From Blastococcus aggregatus (GTDB taxonomy: Bacteria > Actinomycetota > Actinomycetes > Mycobacteriales > Geodermatophilaceae), in NCBI RefSeq assembly GCF_900221005.1, contig NZ_OBQI01000003.1, positions 496,001 to 560,000 on the forward strand: a DNA stretch of 64,000 nucleotides, given 5' to 3'. The notes under the pieces were generated by a model. It did no database searches and was not told the DNA's origin. It was given only the letters and a program-made list of their open reading frames with translations. Shown piece by piece: positions 26,709-36,160 of this stretch (its first letter is position 1; each line of letters opens with the position of its first letter). A program made the translations under genes and the position numbers.

Positions 26709-27637
26709 AGGTTGCTCCCTCGGACATCGAAGCGGGTGCGGAGCGAGTCGCCGACCAGGTTCAGCGACAGCACCGTGAGGAACATGGCGATGGAGGGGAT
26801 GAGCACGACGTGCGGGGCCTCGCTGAGGTACCGCTTGCCGTCGAAGATCATCCCGCCCCAGGTGGGTGCCGGCTGCTGGACGCTGAGCCCGAGGAAGGCC
26901 AGCGTCCCTTCCAGGACGATCACCACACCCATCGCGACCAGGCCGAACGCGGCCACCGGGAGCACCACGTTGGGCAGGATCTCCCGGGCGAGCACCCGGG
27001 AGTTCTTCGCACCCATCGTCCGGGAGGCCCGGACGAACTCCCGCTCGGCGACGGCGAGCGTCGTCGCCCGCGCCACACGGGTGTAGATCGGGATCGACAG
27101 GAAGCCGACGATCAGCGAGATCACGACCAGGCTCCGGCCGACGAACGCCAGCAGCACGAGCAGCAGGACGAGCGCCGGGAACGCCAGGATGATGTTGATG
27201 ATCGTCATCAGGACGGTCTCGAGCTTGCCGCGGAAGAAGCCCGCGATGATGCCGATGAAGCCGCCGACGACCATGCCGATGGCGACGGCCGTGACGCTGA
27301 TGGTCACCGAGACGCGCGCACCGTGGACCAGGCGGGCCAGGGTGTCGCGGCCCAGGCCGTCGGTGCCCAGCCAGTGCTCGGGGCCGGGGTAGGCCAGCTT
27401 GTTGAGCACGTCGGGGACCAGCGGGTCCTTGACCGGCAGGAGGTTGGCGAAGACGGCGCAGATGAGCACCACCACCAACCAGACCGTGGCCAGCCAGAAG
27501 GTGACGCCGAAGCCGCGCTTGCGCTTCTTACCGGGTGCCGCGGCGGCCGAGGTCTCCGCGATCAGCCCGTCGGCAGGCGCCAGCTCGGAGGTGACCCCGG
27601 GATGGGGGGCACCGAGATTGGGCGCGGGCGTGCTCAT
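26705..27637 (-). CDS. dppC: Peptide ABC transporter permease, DppC/OppC type
   Basis: A 310-residue BPD_transp_1 permease with an N-terminal helix (about residues 45-67), then LGTDGLGRDTLARLVHGARVS and five further helices. The EAA loop is in ASRTMGAKNSRVLAREILPN. The end SLNLVGDSLRTRFDVRG is typical of the C subunit. It forms the membrane channel together with DppB, which begins 42 bases upstream on the same strand. Confidence 0.92.
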   Translation of the reverse strand: MSTPAPNLGAPHPGVTSELAPADGLIAETSAAAAPGKKRKRGFGVTFWLATVWLVVVLICAVFANLLPVKDPLVPDVLNKLAYPGPEHWLGTDGLGRDTLARLVHGARVSVTISVTAVAIGMVVGGFIGIIAGFFRGKLETVLMTIINIILAFPALVLLLVLLAFVGRSLVVISLIVGFLSIPIYTRVARATTLAVAEREFVRASRTMGAKNSRVLAREILPNVVLPVAAFGLVAMGVVIVLEGTLAFLGLSVQQPAPTWGGMIFDGKRYLSEAPHVVLIPSIAMFLTVLSLNLVGDSLRTRFDVRGSNL

Positions 27638-27679
27638 GCTTCTCCCTGTGCGTTCGATCCGTGCACGGTGGGCGGGGGA

Positions 27680-28639
27680 TCAGACTCGTGCCGCAGAGCG
27701 TCCATGCGAGATCCTCGGGTCCAGGTACGAGTAAAGGATGTCGACGGTGAAGTTCACGACGACGTAGCTGACGGCGATGACCAGCGCGACGCCCTGCACC
27801 ATGAGGAGGTCGCGCACCAGCACGGCCTCCAGCAGGAGACGACCGACGCCGGGCACTGCGAACAGGGTCTCGATGACGACCGACCCACCGATGATCGCTC
27901 CGACCTGCACGCCGGCCACCGTCAACAGCGAGAACGACGACGGGCGCAGTGCGTGCCGGAAGAGGATCCGCCGGTTGGAGACGCCCTTCACCCGGGCCAT
28001 GGTCACGAAGTCCTGCTGCAACGTCGCGATCATGTCCGTGCGGAGGAGCCGGGTGTAGACCGCCATCTCGGCGATCGCCAGCGACAGCGCCGGGAGCAAC
28101 GCCGACCGGAGGTTCTGCACCGGGTTGTCGGTGAAGTTCACCCAGCCGGTCGCGGGCAGGACGCCCAGCCACACGGCGAAGATCAGGATGAGCAGGATCG
28201 CCACCATGAAGTTCGGCACCGCGAGGAGGCCGAAGCTGGTGCTGCTGATCACCTTGTCGGTGCGGGTGCCGGCCCGGTAGGCCGACAGCATCCCGACCGG
28301 GATGGCGATCGCCAGGGCGATGACGATGGCGAGGAGCCCGATCTCCGCGGTGACGGGCAGTCGCTCGACGATCGCCTGGCTGACCGGCTCGTTCGTCCGG
28401 TAGGAGCGACCGAAGTCGCCGGTCAGCGCGTCCCCGATCCAGTGCAGGTAGCGCACCGGGAGGGGGTCGTCGAGGCTCAGCTCGGCGCGGACGGCCGCGA
28501 TCGCCTCGGGCGTCGCGTTCTCCGCACCCAGGATCTGCAGCGCCGGGTCACCGGGCAGCAGGCTGGTCATCAGGAAGGTCAGGATCGACACCGCCAGCAG
28601 GGTGGCGATGAGCGACGGGAGCCTGCGTAGGACATACAC
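27680..28639 (-). CDS. dppB: Peptide ABC transporter permease, DppB/OppB type
   Basis: A 319-residue permease with six helices. The N-terminal LRRLPSLIATLLAVSILTFLM helix, the LPGDPA motif, the long periplasm-facing loop, the EAA loop (ARVKGVSNRRILFRHALRPS) and the final YLDPRI are diagnostic of DppB/OppB. The GTG start at 28639 is 6 bases after the stop of solute-binding protein 1, so that copy is the operon's own receptor. Confidence 0.92.
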   Translation of the reverse strand: MYVLRRLPSLIATLLAVSILTFLMTSLLPGDPALQILGAENATPEAIAAVRAELSLDDPLPVRYLHWIGDALTGDFGRSYRTNEPVSQAIVERLPVTAEIGLLAIVIALAIAIPVGMLSAYRAGTRTDKVISSTSFGLLAVPNFMVAILLILIFAVWLGVLPATGWVNFTDNPVQNLRSALLPALSLAIAEMAVYTRLLRTDMIATLQQDFVTMARVKGVSNRRILFRHALRPSSFSLLTVAGVQVGAIIGGSVVIETLFAVPGVGRLLLEAVLVRDLLMVQGVALVIAVSYVVVNFTVDILYSYLDPRISHGRSAARV

Positions 28640-28645
28640 GGGCGT

Positions 28646-30322
28646 CTACTCCACTCGCCAGACGTGGCCCCACATGGCGGTGGAGGCGTTGGCACCGTTG
28701 CCCTCGGTGTCGTCCGGGAACGTCCAGCCGTCCAGGTTGCGGATGGCCTCCTTCGTGGCGAGCACCGTCAGGGTGCCGCCGCTGAAGGCGTTGGGGACGT
28801 TCTCGTTGAGGATCAGGCCGATCTCCTCGACCGCCGCCTTGCGGGCGTCGACCTCGGTCGTCGTGCGCAGGATCTCCAGCTGCTCGTCGATCTCCGGGCT
28901 CTGGAAGGCGGTCATGTTCAGCGGGCCGTCGGTGAAGGCGTCGTCGAAGACCAGGTACGGGTCGCGGTCGGCGCCGACGCGGGTGCAGCCGGTGTCGTAG
29001 TCGCGGGCCAGCATGTCCTGGATCCAGGCGGCCTGCTCGGTCGCCTGCAGCTCGACCTGCGCGCCCAGCGCCTGCCACAGCGCCTGGTAGAGCTGGGAGA
29101 GCTCGTTGAGGCTCGGGTCCGGCGGGCACTGGAACATGAACGACAGCGGGGTGCCGACGGGCTTGCCGTCGCTGCGCTCCGGGTCGTTGACGTAGTCGTC
29201 GTACAGCTCCTGCGCCTTCTCGAGGTCGTAGGCCGGGTAGGACTCGGCGACCTTCTCGGAGTACCAGGCGCTGTCCGGGCTCCAGAACTGCGTCTGCGGC
29301 GGCGTGACGCCGGAACCGCCGAGGACCTCGATCAGGGCCTCCTGGTCCACGGCGTGCACCAGGGCCTGGCGGACGCGGATGTCGTCGAACGGCGCGCGGC
29401 TGGTGTTGAGCGTCAGTCCACCGGAGTTGCTGCCCAGGTGCTCGAAGTTGTTGACGCCCTCGAGGTCGCGGGCCCGGATGACGGTGCTCTGGCGGAGCGA
29501 CTGCATGACGTCGATGTCACCGCTCTGCAGCGAGGCCAGGCGGGTGTCCTCGTCGGGGATCGGGCGGAACACGATCTCGTCGAGGTAGGGCTTGCCCTCC
29601 TGCCAGTAGTTCGCGTTCTTCTCGACCACCAGGCGGCTGTCGCGCTGCCAGCTGACGAACGTGAAGGGGCCGGTGCCGACCGGGTTCGCACCGGCGTCGG
29701 GGCCGGCGGCGGCCGCGGCGGTCGGCGAGAACGGCCAGCCGGAGGCGCCCACGAGGAGGTCGGGGAAGGCGGCGTTGGTCTCGGCCAGCTTGTAGACGAC
29801 GGTGAGGTCGTCGACGACGTCCAGCGAGGTCACCTGGGCCAGCTGGGCGGCGAGCCGGGAGCCGGTGCCCTTCAGGTAGGTGTCGAAGATCGTCTTCAGC
29901 GCCTCGGCGTTGAGCGGGGTGCCGTCGTGGAACGTCACGTCGGGACGCAGCGTCAGCGTCCACTCCGTGAGGTCCTCGTTCGGCTCGAGCGACTCGGCGA
30001 GGTAGGGGCGGACCTCGCCGTCGGCGGAGCGCTGCATCAGCGGGTCGTAGATCGCGTACGCGACGTTGAGGCCGGGCTGGTTGAACGTGCCCTCGTGGGG
30101 CATCCAGCTGTTCGTCTCGGCCTCGAGCCCGACGGTGATCGAGCCACCCTCGACCGGGTCACCGGCCTCGACGGCTTCGCTCACCGCGCCGGCCTCGGCG
30201 TCCCCGTTCCCGTCCTCGGAGCCGCCACCGCAGGCGGCGCTGCCGAGCAGGAGACCAACGAGGCCCACGGAAGCGAGGGCCCGCTTCCACGGACCTCTCA
30301 TCGGGCGCCGATGTACTCGCAT
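28646..30322 (-). CDS. dppA: Peptide-binding lipoprotein 1 (SBP family 5), head of the dpp operon
   Basis: A 558-residue extracellular solute-binding protein of family 5. A signal peptide (PWKRALASVGLVGLLLG) ends at lipobox Cys31, so it is a membrane-anchored lipoprotein. Family marks are VAYAIYDPLM, FHDGTPLNAEALK, NPVGTGPFTFVSWQR and FRPIPDEDTRLASLQSGDID. ATG 30322 follows AAGGAG. With this start the lipobox Cys is at 31, exactly as in copies 2-5. It is the only copy directly linked to the permease genes (6 bases to dppB). The ligand-side segment reads ADRDPYLVFDDAF. A CRP-type dyad lies 106 bp upstream. Confidence 0.93.
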   Translation of the reverse strand: MRVHRRPMRGPWKRALASVGLVGLLLGSAACGGGSEDGNGDAEAGAVSEAVEAGDPVEGGSITVGLEAETNSWMPHEGTFNQPGLNVAYAIYDPLMQRSADGEVRPYLAESLEPNEDLTEWTLTLRPDVTFHDGTPLNAEALKTIFDTYLKGTGSRLAAQLAQVTSLDVVDDLTVVYKLAETNAAFPDLLVGASGWPFSPTAAAAAGPDAGANPVGTGPFTFVSWQRDSRLVVEKNANYWQEGKPYLDEIVFRPIPDEDTRLASLQSGDIDVMQSLRQSTVIRARDLEGVNNFEHLGSNSGGLTLNTSRAPFDDIRVRQALVHAVDQEALIEVLGGSGVTPPQTQFWSPDSAWYSEKVAESYPAYDLEKAQELYDDYVNDPERSDGKPVGTPLSFMFQCPPDPSLNELSQLYQALWQALGAQVELQATEQAAWIQDMLARDYDTGCTRVGADRDPYLVFDDAFTDGPLNMTAFQSPEIDEQLEILRTTTEVDARKAAVEEIGLILNENVPNAFSGGTLTVLATKEAIRNLDGWTFPDDTEGNGANASTAMWGHVWRVE

Positions 30323-30427
30323 GTAATTACTCCTTGAGATCTTGCGTGCCGGCACAGCGACAGGCCGGCGAACGGCGCGTCGATGTGCGAGCGCCCACAG
30401 CGCGTGCTCGGAGTCTGTCTTACGGGA

Positions 30428-30441
30428 GTGGGCTGCGTCAC
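30428..30441. promoter_or_regulatory. CRP/GlxR-type dyad before peptide-binding protein 1
   Basis: GTGg-GCTGCG-TCAC, one mismatch to GTGA-N6-TCAC, 106 bp before the start codon. It is followed (minus strand) by the ACTCCGA block shared by the six control regions. Confidence 0.5.
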
Positions 30442-30474
30442 TAGGCGGCTCGCCACTCTCGTCGGGTGTCGAAC

Positions 30475-30491
30475 TATGCGATGCGCACAAC
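30475..30491. promoter_or_regulatory. Second shared element, copy 1
   Basis: TATGCGATGCGCACAAC, nearly the same as the element before copy 6 (TATGCGGACCGCACAAC) and lying at the same distance (33-34 bases) beyond the CRP-type dyad. Confidence 0.35.
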
Positions 30492-30503
30492 GTCCCTGTG
30501 CGC
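30483..30503. terminator. Weak hairpin after peptide-binding protein 2
   Basis: GCGCACA/TGTGCGC with a 7-base loop, 25 bases after the stop of copy 2. It overlaps the second shared element, so it may be regulatory instead. Confidence 0.3.
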
Positions 30504-30527
30504 TCCCGGCGGGGCGCCCGGCCCAGG

Positions 30528-32216
30528 TCACCCGGCCAGCCAGACGTGGCCCCACATCACCTGCGCGCCGGCCGCTCCGTTGCCCGTCGTCCCGTCCGGG
30601 AAGGTCCAGCCGGCCAGGTTCTTGACCGCCTCGCGCCCTGCCATGACGGTGAGCGTCCCGCCGCTGAAGGTGTTGGGCACGTTCTCGTTGACCACCAGCC
30701 CGATCTCCTCGACGGCCGCCTTGCGCGTGGCGAGGTCGGTGGTGGTCCGCAGGATGTCGAGCTGCGCGTCGATCTCCGGGCTCTGGAAGGCCGTCATGTT
30801 CAGCGGCCCCTCGGTGAAGGCGGCGTCGAACACGATGAACGGGTCGCTGTCGGCGCCCACCCGGGTGCATCCGGTGTCGTAGTCGCGGGCCAGCATCTTC
30901 TGGATCCAGGTCGCCTGCTCCACCTGCTCGAGCTCGACCTGGGCGCCGAGGGCGCCGTAGAGCGACTGCACCAGCTGGGCCACCTCGTTGAGGCTGGGAT
31001 CCGGCGGGCAGCTGTAGGTGAAGGACAGGTGCGTCCCCACCGGCAGGCCGTCGGAACGGTCCGGGTCGTCGACGTAGTCGTCGTACAGCTCCTGGGCCTT
31101 CTCGACGTCGTACGTCGGATAGGCCTCGGCCACCTCCTCCGACCAGTACGGCGAGTCCTCGCTGAAGAACTGCGTGGTCGGAGGTGTGACCCCTGCTCCG
31201 CCGAGGACCTCGATGATCGCCTCCTGGTCGAGCGCGTGGGCCAGGGCCTGCCGGACCCGGACGTCGTCGAACGGCGGCTTGCTCGTGTTGACCGTACCGC
31301 CGCCGGAGTTGCTGCCGAGGTGCTCGTAGTTGTCGATGCCGTCGAGGTCGCGCGCGCGGATCACCGTGCTCTGCCGCAGCGACTGCATCACGTCGACGTC
31401 ACCGCTGCGCAGGGACGCCAGGCGGGTGTCCTCGTCGGGGATCGGCCGGAAGGTGATCCGGTCCAGGTGCGGCAGCCCCGGCCGCCAGTAGTCCGCGTTC
31501 TTCTCCACGACCAGCTGGCTGTCGCGCTGCCAGCTGACGAACCGGAACGGGCCGGTGCCCACCGGGCGGGCACCGGCGTCCTCGCCGGCCGCGGCTGCGG
31601 CCGTCGGCGAGAACGGCCACCCCGGGGAGGAGATCAGCAGGACGGGGAACGCGGCGTTGGCCTCCACCAGGCGGTAGACCACGGTGAGCTCGTCGACGAC
31701 GTCCAGCGAGGTGACCTCGTCGAGCGAGGCGGCCGTGTTGGTCCCCGGCGCCGTCAGGTACTCGTCGAAGATCGTCTTCAGCGCCTGCGCGTCCAGCGGC
31801 GTGCCGTCGTGGAACCGCACGTCCGGCCGCAGCGTCAGCGTCCACTCGGTGAGGTCGGCGTTCGGCTGCATCGACTCGGCCAGGTACGGCTCGACGTCGC
31901 CGTCCTCCGTCCGGTGCATGAGCGGGTCGTAGAGGGCGTAGGCGACGTTGACGCCCGGCTGGTTGAACGTCCCCTTGCCGGGGAGCCAGCTGCTGGTCTC
32001 GGCCTCCAGCCCGACGACGATCTCGCCTCCGTCGACCGGCTCGCCCTGCTCGGAGATGTCGACGATCGCGCCTTCCTGCGGCTCCTCGGCGCCACCACCA
32101 CCCCCGCCGTCGTCCCCGCTGCCGCAGGCGGCGCCGCCGAGCAGCAGACCCACCAGCCCTGCGGAGACGGCCGCCCGCTTCCACGAGCCCGCCGTCGGAC
32201 GCCGATCTCCCCGCAT
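30528..32216 (-). CDS. Peptide-binding lipoprotein 2 (orphan SBP family 5)
   Basis: A 562-residue paralogue of the dpp receptor. The signal peptide ends at lipobox Cys31 (LLLGGAAC), followed by a Gly-rich, acidic linker. The core FRPIPDEDTRLASLRSGDVDVMQSLRQSTVIRA is shared with the other copies. The segment that in copy 1 reads ADRDPYLVFDDAF is ADSDPFIVFDAAF here. ATG 32216 follows GGGGAG with 7-base spacing. No permease gene follows, because the next gene is copy 1 after a 205-bp control region. I infer that it delivers other peptides to the same DppBCDF channel. Confidence 0.9.
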   Translation of the reverse strand: MRGDRRPTAGSWKRAAVSAGLVGLLLGGAACGSGDDGGGGGGAEEPQEGAIVDISEQGEPVDGGEIVVGLEAETSSWLPGKGTFNQPGVNVAYALYDPLMHRTEDGDVEPYLAESMQPNADLTEWTLTLRPDVRFHDGTPLDAQALKTIFDEYLTAPGTNTAASLDEVTSLDVVDELTVVYRLVEANAAFPVLLISSPGWPFSPTAAAAAGEDAGARPVGTGPFRFVSWQRDSQLVVEKNADYWRPGLPHLDRITFRPIPDEDTRLASLRSGDVDVMQSLRQSTVIRARDLDGIDNYEHLGSNSGGGTVNTSKPPFDDVRVRQALAHALDQEAIIEVLGGAGVTPPTTQFFSEDSPYWSEEVAEAYPTYDVEKAQELYDDYVDDPDRSDGLPVGTHLSFTYSCPPDPSLNEVAQLVQSLYGALGAQVELEQVEQATWIQKMLARDYDTGCTRVGADSDPFIVFDAAFTEGPLNMTAFQSPEIDAQLDILRTTTDLATRKAAVEEIGLVVNENVPNTFSGGTLTVMAGREAVKNLAGWTFPDGTTGNGAAGAQVMWGHVWLAG

Positions 32217-32325
32217 GTGCCCACTCCCCGACCGAGATGCCCGCCGGCACGACGACGGCGGCCGTCGGACGGCGCCCCCGCTGCGCACGCACCCCGTGGC
32301 GCGCGCTCGGAGTCTGGACCATGCT

Positions 32326-32339
32326 GTGAGCTGCGTCAC
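32326..32339. promoter_or_regulatory. CRP/GlxR-type dyad before peptide-binding protein 2
   Basis: GTGA-GCTGCG-TCAC, a perfect match to the half-site pair, 110 bp before the start codon. Confidence 0.6.
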
Positions 32340-32364
32340 TAGATGTCGTCGCGGCATCACCGAC

Positions 32365-32380
32365 GGTGCGTCCGCACAGC
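32365..32380. promoter_or_regulatory. Second shared element, copy 2
   Basis: GGTGCGTCCGCACAGC, with inner palindrome GTGCG-TC-CGCAC, 25 bases beyond the CRP-type dyad and abutting the terminator of copy 3. Confidence 0.3.
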
Positions 32381-32417
32381 ACGACGGCCCGGGCGAAGAT
32401 CTCGCCCGGGCCGTCGT
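32381..32417. terminator. Terminator of peptide-binding protein 3
   Basis: A 16-bp perfect stem (ACGACGGCCCGGGCGA) with a 5-base loop, 15 bases after the stop of copy 3. The stem is almost identical to that after copy 5 (36161-36199). Confidence 0.75.
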
Positions 32418-32432
32418 TGCTGTGCGGTTGGA

Positions 32433-34112
32433 TCAGTCGGTCACCCAGACGTGGGCCCACATGGTGTCGGCGTTCGCCGCACCGGTGCCCTTGGTGGTGC
32501 TGTCGGGGAACGTCCAGCCGTCGATGTTCTTCACGGCGTCGCGACCGGCCAGGACGGTGAGCGTGCCACCGACGTAGGTGTGGATGGCCTCCTCGTTCAG
32601 GACCAGCCCGATCTCCTCGATCGCCGCCTTGCGCTCGTCGATGTCACGGGTGGCCTTGAGGTTCTCCAGCTGCTCGTCGATCCGCGGGTCCTGGTAGGCG
32701 CTCATGTTGAGCGGACCCTCGGTGAAGGCGCCGTCCAGGAGGACGTAGGGGTCGCCGTCACCACCCACACGGGTGCAGCCCGTCTCGTAGTCCCGGCCCA
32801 GCATCCGCTGGATCCAGGCCGCCTGCTCCAGCTGCTCGATCTCCACCTCGGCACCGATACCGCTCCAGAACGACTGGATCAGCTGCGCCAGCTCGTTGAG
32901 GCTCGGGTCCGGCGGGCAGCGGAACGTGAACGACAAGGGCGTGCCGACCGGCTTGCCGTCCGAGCGGTCCGGGTCGTTGATGTACTCCTCGTACAGCTCC
33001 TGGGCCTTCTCGACGTCGTACTCCGGGTAGGCGTCGGCCACCTTCTCCGACCAGTACGGGCTGTCCTCGCTGAAGAACTGGGTCTGCGCGGGGGTGATGC
33101 CGGCGCCGCCCAGCGTGGCGATCAGCGACTCCTGGTCCAGCGCGTGCGCCAGCGCCCGGCGGACTCGGACGTCGTCGAACGGCGCGATGCTGGTGTTCAG
33201 CGTCGTCGCACCGGCGTTGCTGCCCAGGTTCTCGTAGTTGCTGATGCCGTCGAGTTCGCGGGCGCGGACGACGGTGCTCTGCCGCAGCGACTGCATGACG
33301 TCGATGTCACCGCTCTGCAGCGAGGCCAGGCGGGTGTCCTCGTCCGGGATCGGCCGGAAGGTGATCTCGTCGAGGTGCGGGAGGCCCGGCTGCCAGTAGT
33401 CGGGGTTCTTCTTCACGACCAGCCGGCTGTCGCGCTGCCAGCTCTCGAACACGAAGGGACCGGTGCCCACCGGGTTCGCGCCGGCATCCGGGCCGGCGGC
33501 GGCGGCGGCGGTCGGCGAGAACGGCCAGCCGGCGGCGGTGATCAGCGCGTCGGGGAATGAGGCGTTGGTCGCCGCCAGGTTGTAGACGACGGTGTACTCG
33601 TCGACGACGTCCATCGACTCCACCTCGGCCAGCGAGGCGGCCAGCCGCGACGTCGGCGCCTTGAGGTAGTCGTCGAAGACCGTCTTCAGCGCCTCGGCGT
33701 TGAGCGGGGTGCCGTCGTGGAAGTTGATGCCCTCGCGCAGCGTCAGCGTGTACTCGGTGAGGTCCTCGTTGGCCTCGAGGGACTCGGCGAGGTAGGGCTG
33801 CACGGAGCCGTCCTCCGCCCGCTGCATCAGCGGGTCGTAGATCGCGTGCGCGATCGTCAGCCCCGGCTGGTTGAACGTTCCCTCGCTCGGCAGCCAGCTG
33901 TTGGTCTCGGCCTCCAGGCCGATGGTGATCGAGCCGCCCTCGACCGGATCGCCGGCCTCGCCGCCGTCGCTCTGCGCGCCGGGCTCGACGCCTCCGTTCC
34001 CGTCACCGTCTCCACCGCCGCAGGCGGCGGTGCCCAGCAGGACACCCACCAGCCCTGCAGCGGCGAGTGCCCGTGTCCACGGGCCTCTCGACGGGCGCCG
34101 AAGTCCTCGCAT
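32433..34112 (-). CDS. Peptide-binding lipoprotein 3 (orphan SBP family 5)
   Basis: A 559-residue paralogue with lipobox Cys31 (VLLGTAAC) and ATG 34112 after GGGGAG. The core FRPIPDEDTRLASLQSGDIDVMQSLRQSTVVRA is intact. The variable C-lobe segment is GDGDPYVLLDGAF and the end is GTGAANADTMWAHVW. It also differs in having EGINFHDGTPLN. It is transcribed alone between two control regions, with its own terminator. A ligand different from that of copies 1 and 2 is likely but not derivable from sequence. Confidence 0.9.
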   Translation of the reverse strand: MRGLRRPSRGPWTRALAAAGLVGVLLGTAACGGGDGDGNGGVEPGAQSDGGEAGDPVEGGSITIGLEAETNSWLPSEGTFNQPGLTIAHAIYDPLMQRAEDGSVQPYLAESLEANEDLTEYTLTLREGINFHDGTPLNAEALKTVFDDYLKAPTSRLAASLAEVESMDVVDEYTVVYNLAATNASFPDALITAAGWPFSPTAAAAAGPDAGANPVGTGPFVFESWQRDSRLVVKKNPDYWQPGLPHLDEITFRPIPDEDTRLASLQSGDIDVMQSLRQSTVVRARELDGISNYENLGSNAGATTLNTSIAPFDDVRVRRALAHALDQESLIATLGGAGITPAQTQFFSEDSPYWSEKVADAYPEYDVEKAQELYEEYINDPDRSDGKPVGTPLSFTFRCPPDPSLNELAQLIQSFWSGIGAEVEIEQLEQAAWIQRMLGRDYETGCTRVGGDGDPYVLLDGAFTEGPLNMSAYQDPRIDEQLENLKATRDIDERKAAIEEIGLVLNEEAIHTYVGGTLTVLAGRDAVKNIDGWTFPDSTTKGTGAANADTMWAHVWVTD

Positions 34113-34218
34113 GTGTTTTCTCCCCGAACGTGTGCGTGCCGACGCGACGACGGACGGCCGCATGGCCGTCCGTCAGCGCGCGCGCTCCGTGAGCGCGGTC
34201 GGAGTGTGCACTACGTCG

Positions 34219-34232
34219 GTGAGCCACGTCAC
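34219..34232. promoter_or_regulatory. CRP/GlxR-type dyad before peptide-binding protein 3
   Basis: GTGA-GCCACG-TCAC, 107 bp before the start codon. On the minus strand a further GTGA half-site lies about 20 bases upstream. Confidence 0.6.
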
Positions 34233-34269
34233 TAGTTGTTGTCGCTCTATCACGATCGGATGCGCCGCG

Positions 34270-34302
34270 CGGTGGCCCGGGAGGGTCTCCCCCGGGCCAC
34301 CG
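34270..34302. terminator. Terminator of peptide-binding protein 4
   Basis: CGGTGGCCCGGG pairs with CCCGGGCCACCG around a 9-base centre, 13 bases after the stop of copy 4. Confidence 0.65.
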
Positions 34303-34315
34303 AGCGGCGCTCAGA

Positions 34316-35992
34316 TCAGTCGGCCAGCCAGACGAACCCCCACATGGTCGTGGCGCCCGGCACCCCGTCACCCTTCGTGCCGTCCGGGAACTCCCAGCCG
34401 TCGACGTTCTTGACCGCCTCCTGCACGGCGACATCGGTGAGCGTGTAACCGGTGAAGACGTTCGGCACGTTCTCGCTGATGTCCATGCTGATGTCCGCCA
34501 CCGCCGCCTTGCGCTCGTCGAGGTCAGCGGTGGTCCGCAGCGTCTCCAGCCCCTCGTCGATCGTCGGGCTGGTGTACCCGGTGAAGTTGAGCGGACCGGG
34601 CGTGAACGCGTTCTTCAGCGTGATGTACGGATCCGCCTCGTCGCCGACCCGCCAGCACTGCACCTCGTAGTCCTTCGCCAGCCCGTTCTGGATGTGGGCC
34701 GCCTGCTCCACCGTGTTGAGCTTGACGTCCATGCCCAGCGCGCTCCAGAACGACTGGTAGAGCTGGGAGAGCTCGTTGAGGCTCGGGTCGGGCGGGCAGT
34801 TGTAGGTGAAGGAGATGTCGGTCCCGACCGGCTGGCCGTCGGAGCGCTGCGGGTCGTTGATGTACTCGTCGTAGAGCTCCTGTGCCTTCTCCACGTCGTA
34901 GGTCGGGAAGGCGTCGGCGGCCTCCTCGGAGTAGAACGGGCTGTCCGGGCTGAAGTACTGGGTGGCCTCCGGGGTCAGCCCGGTGCCGCCGATCACGTCG
35001 ATGAGCGCCGGCTGGTCCATGCCGTACGCCATCGCCTGCCGCACCCGCAGGTCGTCGAACGGCGCCTTGGTGGTGTTGAAGATCGAGCCACCACTGTTGT
35101 TGCCCAGGTACTCGTAGTTGTCCACCCCGTCGATGTCGCGGGCCCGGCTGACCGTGCCCTGCCGCAGGGTCTGCATGGCGTCGATGTCACCGCTCTGCAG
35201 GCTCGCCAGCCGGGTGTCCTCGTCCGGGATCGGCCGGAAGGTGACCTTGTCCAGGTGGGGCAGCCCCTCCTGCCAGTAGTTGTCGTTCTTCTCCACGACC
35301 AGGTTGCTGTCCCGCTGCCAGCTGACGAACGTGAAGGGACCGGTCCCCACCGGGTTGGCACCGGCGTCCTCGCCGAACTCCTCCGCCGCGGTGGGCGAGA
35401 ACGGCCAGCCCGCCGCGCCGGTCAGCACGGACGGGAACGCGGCGTTGGTCTTGTTGAGGGTGTACGTCACCGCGAGGTCGTCCACGACGTCCAGAGAGGT
35501 GACGTCCGCCAGCGAGTTCTTCACGTTCGACGTCGGTGCCATCAGGTACTTGTCGAAGATCGTCTTGAGCGCCTCACCGTTGAGCGGGGTGCCGTCGTGG
35601 AACTGCACGTCCGGCCGCAGCGTGAGCGTCCAGGCGGTGAAGTCCTCGTTGGGCTCCATCGACTCGGCGAGGTACGGCTTGATCTCACCGTCCTCCGTCC
35701 GCTTCATCAGCGGGTCGTAGATGGCGTAGGCGACAGTGGTGCCGGCGTTGGCGCCCCCGTACTCCCCCGGTAGCCAACTGTTGGTCTCGGCCTCCAGGCC
35801 GACCGTGATCTCGCCGCCCTCGACCGGCTCACCCTGCTCCGAGATCCCACCCCCGCCCGCCGAGGACGGGTCGCTCCCCTCGGAGTCGTCGCCACCCCCG
35901 CAGGCGGCCGTCCCCAGCAGCAGACCCACGAGGCCCGCGGCAGCGAGCGTGCGCCCCCACGGCCCTCCCCTCAGACGCCGATGTCCTCGCAT
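34316..35992 (-). CDS. Peptide-binding lipoprotein 4 (orphan SBP family 5)
   Basis: A 558-residue paralogue with lipobox Cys31. It is one of the more divergent copies: the mature start reads SWLPGEYGGANAGTTVAYAIYDPLM instead of FNQPG, AEEFGEDAG replaces the AAAAG run, and the variable segment is DEADPYITLKNAF. ATG 35992 is used because GAGAGG stands 6 bases before it and it places the lipobox at 31; an in-frame GTG lies at 35998. Shared changes such as SQYFxPDSPFYSEE and LMKR relate it to copy 6. Confidence 0.9.
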   Translation of the reverse strand: MRGHRRLRGGPWGRTLAAAGLVGLLLGTAACGGGDDSEGSDPSSAGGGGISEQGEPVEGGEITVGLEAETNSWLPGEYGGANAGTTVAYAIYDPLMKRTEDGEIKPYLAESMEPNEDFTAWTLTLRPDVQFHDGTPLNGEALKTIFDKYLMAPTSNVKNSLADVTSLDVVDDLAVTYTLNKTNAAFPSVLTGAAGWPFSPTAAEEFGEDAGANPVGTGPFTFVSWQRDSNLVVEKNDNYWQEGLPHLDKVTFRPIPDEDTRLASLQSGDIDAMQTLRQGTVSRARDIDGVDNYEYLGNNSGGSIFNTTKAPFDDLRVRQAMAYGMDQPALIDVIGGTGLTPEATQYFSPDSPFYSEEAADAFPTYDVEKAQELYDEYINDPQRSDGQPVGTDISFTYNCPPDPSLNELSQLYQSFWSALGMDVKLNTVEQAAHIQNGLAKDYEVQCWRVGDEADPYITLKNAFTPGPLNFTGYTSPTIDEGLETLRTTADLDERKAAVADISMDISENVPNVFTGYTLTDVAVQEAVKNVDGWEFPDGTKGDGVPGATTMWGFVWLAD

Positions 35993-36090
35993 GTGCACCC
36001 TCTCGACCCTGTCGCACGGTCCGGCGGGAGCCGCTTCGGTCCCCGCCGGGCACGCTCCTGGAGCGCGCCCGTCGGAGTGTTGCGCACAAC

Positions 36091-36104
36091 GTGATCCGCG
36101 TCAC
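36091..36104. promoter_or_regulatory. CRP/GlxR-type dyad before peptide-binding protein 4
   Basis: GTGA-TCCGCG-TCAC, 99 bp before the start codon. Confidence 0.6.
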
Positions 36105-36160
36105 TACAATCGGTCACAGTTACCCAACCGAGACCTTGGGCGACGACGGGCCGGGGAACG

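Noticed and set aside
30323-30527. Riboswitch or attenuator in the receptor control regions
   Set aside because: No known riboswitch core was recognised. The conserved blocks are short DNA dyads and the conserved part lies mainly upstream of the likely transcription start.
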